DNA of 44,277 nt, from contig JAEEQB010000040.1 in NCBI GenBank assembly GCA_016285075.1, positions 1 through 44,277 of the forward strand, given 5' to 3'. Positions 8,701 through 14,477 of this stretch are shown here, one piece after another (position 1 is the first letter of the stretch; every line of letters starts with the position of its first letter). The notes under the pieces are model-generated. The model had not been told where the DNA came from. It made no database searches and worked only from the letters and a program-made list of their open reading frames with translations. The DNA comes from Prevotella sp. (GTDB lineage: Bacteria; Bacteroidota; Bacteroidia; Bacteroidales; Bacteroidaceae). A program made the position numbers and the translations under genes.

Positions 8701-9600
8701 AGTGCCGAGGCTCCTGCCGGATATAAGTTCAGTGGCTGGTATGACAGGATGGCAAAACTGGTAACCAGTGAACCAGAGGTGGACATGCCTAAGGGCGTGG
8801 TTTATCTCGAAGCTCATTTTGACCCCTTGTCTGAATCCGAGAAACTGGCACAAGGTGTAACACCTGTCTGCATCAACGAGGTGAGCGGATCGAACGACAG
8901 CTACATTGATGAGTATGGAAAGAAAGGCGATTGGGTGGAACTCTTTAATACTACAGACCAGGAGATCGACGTGGAAGGCATGTATCTTACTGATAACCTG
9001 GACAAACCAACGAAGTATCAGATTTCCAAGGAGAACACGAAGGCCAATACGAAGATTGCTCCCCATGGATACCTGATTGTATGGTGCGACAAGCGTGCCA
9101 CTACTGACAACGGCCTGCATGCATCGTTCAAGATTGACGGAGACGGAGGACAAATGTCTCTTATGGCCGCTGATAAGAGTTGGAAGAACACCATTACCTA
9201 TGGTGCTCATGATGCGCGTACCACCATAGCACGATTCCCTGATGGAGCGCCTTCTGTCTATACCACCAATGTCACCACGATCTGCAAGCCCAACCTGATG
9301 ACTAGCTATATGGCACAGGTAGACCAGACCACAGTAGGCATAGAGCACAACACCCTAATCAGCTCTGCCAACGGTTTCCGCCTGCGTTATGGCAACCAGC
9401 AGCTGTTGCTTCGCGGCGAGGACAACGGAACCGCTTCCGTTGACATCTATTCGGCTGACGGTCAGCTTGTGGAACAGGCCACTGTCAACCTCCAAAACGG
9501 TACTGCCCGCATCAACGTGAGTCACCTGCCTGCCGGTTTCTACATTGCCCGAGCAACAAGTGAAGACCATACGCGTGTAAGTTGCAAATTCATGAAATAA
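5791..9600 (+). CDS. Secreted CotH-kinase / lamin-tail-domain protein with T9SS tail
   Basis: The 1,269-residue exported protein starts at the ATG at 5791, because the signal peptide MNIRTLVCIAACLLTTLTVSA begins there and the promoter lies just upstream. Approximate domains: 23-205 a beta-rich carbohydrate-binding-like region; 206-288 a bacterial Ig-like (BIG2) domain; 295-430 a lamin-tail domain (VINEVMASNVD ... GWIELYN); 435-520 a chitobiase-type C-terminal segment (ILRYTIDSSLPTEES); 526-900 a CotH-like region with RNGGNDNTCRFKD, GVLNVREPNNKHY and FRFVVFDLDHSF; 1023-1146 a second lamin-tail domain (CINEVSGSNDSYIDE); and 1190-1269 a C-terminal sorting domain ending LPAGFYIARATSEDHTRV. CotH proteins can phosphorylate secreted proteins; activity and target here are unproven. 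It is a single-gene unit between its own promoter and a terminator. Confidence 0.88.
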   Translation: MNIRTLVCIAACLLTTLTVSAEKVWSDVTNRYIQNPQFTGNNKEGWLWESNASTQEVRVECISFYNGNYDLHQQLRGLLKGHYRLSVQGFYRMSDNSVAFAAHQGGTESITASLYAGGAEKKLASLYSASLNYNAANRCYENGGKYYPDGKEAALAAFDEGFYWNEIEFDAEGDVMIGVRCSDYQSTNYTVLDNFKLEYYGELVKVSNITLSAPQTQLFVGEQVQMSATITPANATVTSVKWSSNNTKVAVVSSDGVVTARSKGNVIISATATDGSGKQGKLMLLVTDNEAEPGSLVINEVMASNVDQFLSPAFNFDGWIELYNPTDRPVSLVGLRVSDPTNGEGPWTMPLSMGIVPAKGFRTVWFDSNGIASQNAPFKLDTDGGSILLTNSDGEEIAREVYPASYERTSYARTTDGGDTWGVTNTPTPGETNAGIKVFTRQLAAPVVNQPSQLFNGALSVSVDIPAGAILRYTIDSSLPTEESNRSRDGQFRINENTCLRLRLFANDALPSPVTTRSYIVRDQDYYLPVVSVVSDWDFLYSTEFGVMAKGPNGRPGNGQSDKCNWNMDWERPVNFSYIDANGEMVLNQDVNLEMCGGWSRAWEPHSFKLKGSKEMGGDKNLPYPFFEQKPYIRNRTLQIRNGGNDNTCRFKDPSLQYIIESSGLNIDCQGYQPVHEFINGEYIGVLNVREPNNKHYVYANYGWDEEEIDQFEISPDSNYVQKCGTADAYEDLLALSANAADPVTYNEIRTHLLDIDAYINYMAIELYLGNNDWPKNNIKGFRHRDDGKFRFVVFDLDHSFNSNSSFSDFFGKEVWTFDQLYPSGNRIRETITFVTLFKNLLKNDDFRRQFIDAYCLIGGSVLEKTRSAAIIDKLLKRVEPAMNMEGYWSWNGFVPNSASSTANEVKSKLNNRLTTAINAMKGYTALKLQNTSAQRATLKSNVNGARIFVNGQMVPTGAFDGQLFPPVKFSAEAPAGYKFSGWYDRMAKLVTSEPEVDMPKGVVYLEAHFDPLSESEKLAQGVTPVCINEVSGSNDSYIDEYGKKGDWVELFNTTDQEIDVEGMYLTDNLDKPTKYQISKENTKANTKIAPHGYLIVWCDKRATTDNGLHASFKIDGDGGQMSLMAADKSWKNTITYGAHDARTTIARFPDGAPSVYTTNVTTICKPNLMTSYMAQVDQTTVGIEHNTLISSANGFRLRYGNQQLLLRGEDNGTASVDIYSADGQLVEQATVNLQNGTARINVSHLPAGFYIARATSEDHTRVSCKFMK

Positions 9601-9646
9601 AACACTTACGAACGACTAAAGAACATAAAAAACGTTAAATAGTTAT

Positions 9647-9680
9647 AAATGGCGCGGCTTCACGAAAGTCCGCGCCATTT
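9647..9680 (+). terminator. Terminator after the CotH gene
   Basis: An 11-bp perfect stem (AAATGGCGCGG at 9647-9657 with CCGCGCCATTT at 9670-9680) encloses a 12-base loop, 47 bases after the stop codon. The T run that follows is short (ATTT), so termination may be partial. Confidence 0.75.
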
Positions 9681-9697
9681 ATTTCGTAGAAAAGAAG

Positions 9698-9705
9698 TAC
9701 CTTTG
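9698..9705 (+). promoter_or_regulatory. -7 promoter box of the ribosomal protein operon
   Basis: TACCTTTG matches TAnnTTTG. The upstream position holds TTTA/TTTC rather than TTTG. Transcription should start near 9712, giving an untranslated leader of about 258 bases before rplM. Confidence 0.6.
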
Positions 9706-9711
9706 CAGTCC

Positions 9712-9969
9712 GATTATTTGGGGAGAGACTTAGAATCCCCGTGAGTTGTTGTGTGAATAGTGATGTCTTTGGCCAGGCATGACGGTTCGTGAATCAGTAG
9801 CTCAAAGTTCCCGTTAGGATCAAACCTACGGATGCGTTCGTTAGACTTGCAACCGGGTATTCTTGCAACATGATGACCTTTGGGTCGTAGCAGGATCTCG
9901 GATGTAGTCTTTTGCGCGTACATTACATTTATTTAGTAAACTGTTTTTTAGTAAAAGAAAAAAGGAAAG
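9712..9969 (+). promoter_or_regulatory. Long structured leader upstream of rplM
   Basis: The 258 bases between the predicted start site and the rplM ATG contain several hairpins: GGGGA/TCCCC at 9720-9724 and 9736-9740; CGTTAGG/CCTACG at 9812-9818 and 9825-9830; and ATGACC/GGTCGT around a TTTG loop at 9873-9888. The octamer CTTGCAAC occurs twice near 9847-9870. Ribosomal protein operons are often controlled by a product binding such a leader, and I recall a class of L13 leaders described for Bacteroidia. The assignment to that class is an inference. Confidence 0.5.
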
Positions 9970-10431
9970 ATGAACACTTTAAGTTACAAGACTATTTCCA
10001 TTAACAAGGAAACAGCAAAGAAGGAGTGGGTTGTCATCGACGCCACTGATCAGGTGGTGGGTCGCCTCGCTTCGAAGGTAGCCAAGTTGCTCCGTGGAAA
10101 GTACAAGCCTACTTTCACCCCGCACGTAGATTGCGGCGACAATGTGATCCTTATCAATGCCGATAAGGTAGTATTCACTGGTAAGAAAGAGACAGACAAG
10201 GTCTATACCCGCTACACGGGCTATCCCGGTGGCCAGCGTTTCCAGACCCCTGCCGAGTTGCGTCAGCGTCCCAATGGCACTGAGAAGTTCCTTCGCCATG
10301 CTGTGAAGGGCATGCTGCCCAAAGGTCCCCTTGGACGTCAGCTGCTGACAAACCTCTATATTTATGAGGGTACAGAGCATCCCCATGAGGCTCAGAAGCC
10401 ACAGGCTATCGATATCAACCAGTACAAGTAA
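9970..10431 (+). CDS. rplM: 50S ribosomal protein L13
   Basis: At 153 residues this is a typical L13, an early-assembly protein of the large ribosomal subunit that binds 23S rRNA. Recognisable conserved stretches are WVVIDATDQVVGRLAS near residue 17, GDNVILINADKVVFTGKK in the middle and the KGMLPKGPLGRQL loop near residue 115. It is followed after 35 bases by rpsI, the usual pair. A long leader before it suggests feedback control of the operon. Confidence 0.98.
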   Translation: MNTLSYKTISINKETAKKEWVVIDATDQVVGRLASKVAKLLRGKYKPTFTPHVDCGDNVILINADKVVFTGKKETDKVYTRYTGYPGGQRFQTPAELRQRPNGTEKFLRHAVKGMLPKGPLGRQLLTNLYIYEGTEHPHEAQKPQAIDINQYK

Positions 10432-10466
10432 TGGTGAAAAGGTTTAAAAGTAAAAAGTAAGAAAAG

Positions 10467-10853
10467 ATGGAAGTAATCAATGCAATCGGTCGTCGCAAGA
10501 GCTCAGTAGCTCGTGTTTATCTCCAGGAGGGTACTGGTAAGATTACGATCAACAAGAAGGATTTGGAAGTTTATTTCCCCTCTGCCATCCTGCAGTACGT
10601 GGTGAAGCAGCCGCTGAACCTGCTCGAGGTGGCCGAGAAGTATGATATTAAGGTGAATCTCGACGGTGGTGGCTTTACAGGTCAGAGCCAGGCTCTCCGC
10701 ATGGCTATTGCCCGTGCCCTCGTCAAGGTGAACGAAGAGGACAAGAAAAAGCTGAAGGATGCTGGTTTCCTGACACGCGACAGCCGTGAGGTAGAGCGTA
10801 AGAAGCCCGGTCAGCCCAAGGCTCGTCGCCGCTTCCAGTTCAGTAAGCGTTAA
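10467..10853 (+). CDS. rpsI: 30S ribosomal protein S9
   Basis: The 128-residue protein is complete. It has the N-terminal IGRRKSSVARVYLQEGTGKI, the central GGGFTGQSQALRMAIARALV and the basic C-terminal tail KKPGQPKARRRFQFSKR, whose last residues contact the P-site tRNA in the ribosome. It is co-transcribed with rplM. The strongly structured sequence at 10860-10962 begins seven bases after its stop codon. Confidence 0.98.
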   Translation: MEVINAIGRRKSSVARVYLQEGTGKITINKKDLEVYFPSAILQYVVKQPLNLLEVAEKYDIKVNLDGGGFTGQSQALRMAIARALVKVNEEDKKKLKDAGFLTRDSREVERKKPGQPKARRRFQFSKR

Positions 10854-10859
10854 TCCGAA

Positions 10860-10962
10860 GGAACCTGTAATGAGCAACTTGGTAAAAGGCATTATGATCA
10901 CCTTTCTGTTTGCTTGTTACGTTCCAAAGGAAACTGACAACGTTTAGCATCTAAACCCGTTG
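10860..10962 (+). promoter_or_regulatory. Two strong hairpins between rpsI and rpsB (candidate rpsB leader)
   Basis: Hairpin 1 pairs GGAAC (10860-10864) with GTTCC (10921-10925), GTAA (10867) with TTAC (10917), AGCAA (10873) with TTGCT (10910), and internally AAAGG (10885) with CCTTT (10901), separated by small symmetric loops. Hairpin 2 pairs CAAC (10938) with GTTG (10959) and GTTTAG (10942) with CTAAAC (10951) around a CAT loop. No T run follows either, so they do not look like simple terminators. The region to 11049 has no ORF. S2 controls rpsB-tsf through a leader in Proteobacteria; a similar role here is an inference. Confidence 0.6.
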
Positions 10963-11049
10963 GATTCTTTTCGACTACCATCGGGCTGATTCTAACAACA
11001 AAGAATTAAAAAAGAAAGTAAACAACATTTTAAAGAAAAAAGCAAAACA

Positions 11050-11889
11050 ATGGCAAGAACAAATTTTGACCAATTGCTACAGGCTGGCTGCCACTTTGGC
11101 CACCTGAAGCGTAAGTGGAACCCTGCAATGGCTCCTTACATCTATACTGAGCGCAACGGTATCCACATCATCGACCTCCACAAGACTGCAGCCAAGATTG
11201 ACGAGGCAGCAGAAGCCCTGAAGCAGATTGCCAAGAGCGGCAAGAAGATCCTGTTCGTGGGTACTAAGAAACAGACCAAGGAAGTAATCGCCGAGAAGGC
11301 CACCAGCGTCAGCATGCCTTATGTGATTGAGCGCTGGCCCGGCGGTATGCTTACCAACTTCCCCACCATCCGCAAGGCAGTGAAGAAGATGGCAAATATC
11401 GACAAGCTGATGAGCGACGGAACATTCGGAAACCTCTCAAAGCGTGAGCTGCTGCAGATAACCCGTCAGCGTGCCAAACTTGAGAAGAACCTCGGTTCTA
11501 TTGCCGACCTGACCCGTCTGCCTAGCGCACTGTTCGTGGTTGACGTGCTGAAGGAGAATATTGCTGTTCGCGAGGCAAATCGTCTGGGAATTCCCGTATT
11601 CGCTATCGTCGATACCAACAGCGATCCTAAGAACATCGACTTTATTATCCCTGCCAACGACGATGCCAAGGACTCTGTAGAGGTGATTCTGAACGCTTGT
11701 TGCGCCGCTATCACCGAGGGTCTTGAAGAGCGCAAGGCAGAGAAAGCCGACGAGAAGGCTGCTGAGGCTCAGGCAGAGGCAGAAGAAGAGGAAAAGACTC
11801 CGAAACGTGCTGCACGCCGTGCACGCAAGGAGGAGGCTGCTCCCGCTGAGGCTGCTCCCGCCGAGGAAGAGGCTCCCGCCGCTGAATAA
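11050..11889 (+). CDS. rpsB: 30S ribosomal protein S2
   Basis: The 279-residue protein has all S2 landmarks: FDQLLQAGCHFGHLKRKWNP at the start, IYTERNGIHIIDLHKT, KKILFVGTKKQTKE, ERWPGGMLTNFPTI and VFAIVDTNSDPKNIDFIIPANDDA. From about residue 225 it carries an extra tail of alternating acidic and alanine/proline-rich sequence (EEEEKTPKRAARRARKEEAA), longer than in E. coli S2 (241 residues). It is followed by tsf, the usual partner, after an insert-like spacer of 145 bases. Confidence 0.98.
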   Translation: MARTNFDQLLQAGCHFGHLKRKWNPAMAPYIYTERNGIHIIDLHKTAAKIDEAAEALKQIAKSGKKILFVGTKKQTKEVIAEKATSVSMPYVIERWPGGMLTNFPTIRKAVKKMANIDKLMSDGTFGNLSKRELLQITRQRAKLEKNLGSIADLTRLPSALFVVDVLKENIAVREANRLGIPVFAIVDTNSDPKNIDFIIPANDDAKDSVEVILNACCAAITEGLEERKAEKADEKAAEAQAEAEEEEKTPKRAARRARKEEAAPAEAAPAEEEAPAAE

Positions 11890-11920
11890 TTCATCAATTC
11901 ACAGTGCACAAAGCACAATT

Positions 11921-11984
11921 GGCTGCGCCGTGCTGACTGCATTGTGAATTACGAATCAAACAAAAAGAATCAACAGGCGCAGCC
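11921..11984. repeat. Inverted repeat in the rpsB-tsf spacer
   Basis: GGCTGCGCC at 11921-11929 and GGCGCAGCC at 11976-11984 are exact reverse complements 46 bases apart. They are flanked by short low-complexity runs on both sides (AGTGCACAAAGCACAATT before; GTGCATGGTGCATTACGCAT and TGTGCATTAT after) that are partly complementary. No terminator or promoter is obvious within 11890-12034. It could be a small palindromic insertion or an mRNA structure between the two genes. Confidence 0.6.
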
Positions 11985-12034
11985 TTCATTCGTGCATGGT
12001 GCATTACGCATTGTGCATTATAAAACAAAGAATT

Positions 12035-13036
12035 ATGGCTTACAAAGTAAGTATGGATGATATCAAGAAGCTCCGCACCATGACGGGTGCCGGCCTGGCT
12101 GACGTGAAGAAGGCGCTGACCGAGGCTGAAGGAGACTTCGACAAGGCTAAGGAACTGCTCCGTGAGCGTGGATTGGCTATCGCTGCCAAGCGTTCTGACC
12201 GTGAGACCTCTAATGGCTGCGTGCTCGTGAAGAAAGTGGATGACTTTGCTGCTATGGTGGCTGTGAAGTGCGAAACCGACTTCGTGGCAAACGGTGCCGA
12301 CTTCATCGCTATGGTTCAGGCCATCCTTGATGCTGCAGTGGCTGCCAAGGTGAAGACACTCGACGAGGTGAAGGCACTTGAAATCAATGGCCAGAAGGCT
12401 GAGGACATCGTTACCCAGCGTTCAGGTATCACAGGCGAGAAGATGGAACTCGACGGTTACAATATTCTCGAAGGCGGCAATGTGGAGGTTTACGACCACA
12501 TGGGCAAGCACATGCTCTGCACGATGGTTCAGACCAACAAGGAGAATGTTGACGCCGGCCACAAGGTGGCTATGCAGGTTGCTGCCATGAAGCCCGTGGC
12601 TCTCGATGCCAAGAGTGTTGACCAGAAAATCCTGGACGAGGAGTACAAGACTGCCGTTGAGAAGACCAAGCTCGAGCAGATTGAGAAGTTCGTTGAGATG
12701 AAGCTCAAGAAGGCTGGCATCAACCCCAACCTCGTTGATTCCGAAGATCACATTGAGAGCAACATGGCTAAAGGCTGGCTCACCAAAAAGCAGGCAGAAG
12801 AGGCTCGCAAGGTAATTGCCGATGCAAGGGTAGAAGGCGAGGCTCAGCTGAAGATGCAGATGATTGAGAACATTGCCAAGGGACGTGTGCAGAAGTTCCT
12901 AAAGGAGAACTGCCTCATTGATCAGGAGTTCCAGTTTGGCGATGGCGATAAGGCTACTGTTGCCCAGTGGCTCAGCCAGCAGGACAAGGAGCTGAAGATT
13001 GTCGCCTTCAAGCGTTTCACGCTTGTTGCCGAGTAA
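12035..13036 (+). CDS. tsf: Elongation factor Ts
   Basis: This 333-residue protein is the guanine-nucleotide exchange factor that recycles EF-Tu. The start is the ATG at 12035 (MAYKVSMDDIKKLRTMTGAG), the conserved N-terminus; upstream in-frame codons translate repetitive spacer. Residues 1-55 form the UBA-like domain (TGAGLADVKKALTEAEGDFD). The VKCETDFVANGADF segment contacts EF-Tu. The exchange domains extend to residue 333 with the insertion usual for Bacteroidales. A strong terminator lies 27 bases after the stop. Confidence 0.97.
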   Translation: MAYKVSMDDIKKLRTMTGAGLADVKKALTEAEGDFDKAKELLRERGLAIAAKRSDRETSNGCVLVKKVDDFAAMVAVKCETDFVANGADFIAMVQAILDAAVAAKVKTLDEVKALEINGQKAEDIVTQRSGITGEKMELDGYNILEGGNVEVYDHMGKHMLCTMVQTNKENVDAGHKVAMQVAAMKPVALDAKSVDQKILDEEYKTAVEKTKLEQIEKFVEMKLKKAGINPNLVDSEDHIESNMAKGWLTKKQAEEARKVIADARVEGEAQLKMQMIENIAKGRVQKFLKENCLIDQEFQFGDGDKATVAQWLSQQDKELKIVAFKRFTLVAE

Positions 13037-13063
13037 TCTATCATCCTATATGAAAGTAGTAAG

Positions 13064-13093
13064 AGGCTGCGTATCTTGATGCGCAGCCTTTTT
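13064..13093 (+). terminator. Rho-independent terminator after tsf
   Basis: AGGCTGCG at 13064-13071 pairs with CGCAGCCT at 13082-13089 around a 10-base loop, followed by TTTT. It ends the ribosomal protein unit about 30 bases before the murF start codon. Confidence 0.9.
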
Positions 13094-13123
13094 CGCTCTT
13101 TTACACATCATTATTCATCGTAT

Positions 13124-14470
13124 ATGACCATCAAAGAACTATACCAGCTCTACAAGGAGCATCCCTGTATTACTACCGACAGCCGCAACTGCCCGGAAGG
13201 CAGTATCTTTCTGGCATTGAAAGGCGATACTTTCGATGGCAACAAATTTGCCATTGCTGCCCTGGAGAAAGGTTGTAGCTACGCCATTATCGACAATAAG
13301 GAGATTTTGGAAAGTCAAGAGAATCCTGATGGACGTCTGATTTGTGTCGACGACAGTCTTCAGACCTTCAAGGCTCTGGCACGCGAGCACCGTCGTCAGT
13401 TCCACATCCCTGTTATTGGTATTACCGGCACGAACGGCAAGACAACGACAAAGGAGCTGATAGCCGCAGTGTTGCAGAAAAAGTACAACGTGCTCTTTAC
13501 TCAGGGTAACTTTAACAATGATGTAGGTGTACCCAAGACCCTGTTCCGTCTGACAGATGAGCACGAGATAGCCGTCATTGAGATGGGCGCCAGCCATCCT
13601 GGCGACATCAAGACCTTGGCAGAAACAGCCGAGCCGACATGTGGTCTGATTACCAATGTGGGACGTGCTCACCTGCAGGGATTCGGCTCGTTCAAGAACG
13701 TGGTGAAGACCAAGGGAGAGCTCTACGACTATCTGGGTCGGCGTGGCGAGTCATTGGTATTCCTTAATGCTGATAATGAACGATTGGTGGACATCTTGCC
13801 TGACAATGTCTGGGTGGCTCCCTATAGCACCAATCCAGACAATGTGGAGGGCTGCACGTATGGTGAGATCATAGGCTGCGACCCGTTCCTGAAGTTCCGT
13901 TGGCGTGAGTCAGACTCTAACCTGGAAGACAAGGGCGAGGAAGTGAAGTGGTATGAAGTTCAGACACACCTCATCGGCGCCTATAATATCGACAATCTGA
14001 TGGCAGCTATTGCTGTGGGACTGAACTTTGCTGTGGATCCCTGTCTCATCTGTGAGGCCTTAGCCGATTATGTCCCATCAAACAACCGTTCGCAACTTAC
14101 CATTACAGCGCATAACCGCCTCATTGTGGATGCCTATAATGCCAACCCGTCGAGCATGCGAGCTGCTCTGGAGAATTTCCAGTTGATAGAGTCAAAGCCC
14201 AAGATGGCTATCCTGGGCGACATGCGTGAATTGGGCAACAGCAGCCACAAAGAGCATCAGAAGACGGTGGATCAGCTGCGACAGATGGAATTGGACAAAG
14301 TATGGCTCGTAGGCGACGAGTTCGCCGCCATCGACAGCCCTGAGTTCCGCAAGTTCCACGATGTAGACGAAGTGAAGGCTGTCCTTGCGCAGGAACAGCC
14401 ACAGGGCTATTGCATCCTCATCAAGGGCAGCAACAGCACCAAGCTCTACCAGCTACCCGAATTGCTATAA
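13124..14470 (+). CDS. murF: UDP-N-acetylmuramoyl-tripeptide--D-alanyl-D-alanine ligase
   Basis: MurF adds D-Ala-D-Ala to the UDP-MurNAc-tripeptide with ATP, the last cytoplasmic step of peptidoglycan precursor synthesis. The start at 13124 (MTIKELYQLYKEHPCITTDS) is chosen because earlier in-frame codons lie inside the tsf terminator. The 448 residues show the Mur ligase order: N-terminal substrate domain with TTDSRNCPEGSIFLALKGDTFDG, the ATP-binding loop GITGTNGKTTTKE at about 99-111, the central domain (ITNVGRAHLQGFGS) and the C-terminal domain with DAYNANPSSMRAALENF and LGDMRELG. It converges on the protease gene with only seven bases between stop codons. Bacteroidales often place murF outside the dcw cluster. 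Confidence 0.95.
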   Translation: MTIKELYQLYKEHPCITTDSRNCPEGSIFLALKGDTFDGNKFAIAALEKGCSYAIIDNKEILESQENPDGRLICVDDSLQTFKALAREHRRQFHIPVIGITGTNGKTTTKELIAAVLQKKYNVLFTQGNFNNDVGVPKTLFRLTDEHEIAVIEMGASHPGDIKTLAETAEPTCGLITNVGRAHLQGFGSFKNVVKTKGELYDYLGRRGESLVFLNADNERLVDILPDNVWVAPYSTNPDNVEGCTYGEIIGCDPFLKFRWRESDSNLEDKGEEVKWYEVQTHLIGAYNIDNLMAAIAVGLNFAVDPCLICEALADYVPSNNRSQLTITAHNRLIVDAYNANPSSMRAALENFQLIESKPKMAILGDMRELGNSSHKEHQKTVDQLRQMELDKVWLVGDEFAAIDSPEFRKFHDVDEVKAVLAQEQPQGYCILIKGSNSTKLYQLPELL

Positions 14471-14477
14471 CCGTTTT

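Noticed and set aside
9714..9923. 69-codon minus-strand ORF in the rplM leader
   Set aside because: It covers almost exactly the structured leader on the opposite strand, has no promoter, and its protein has no recognisable motif.
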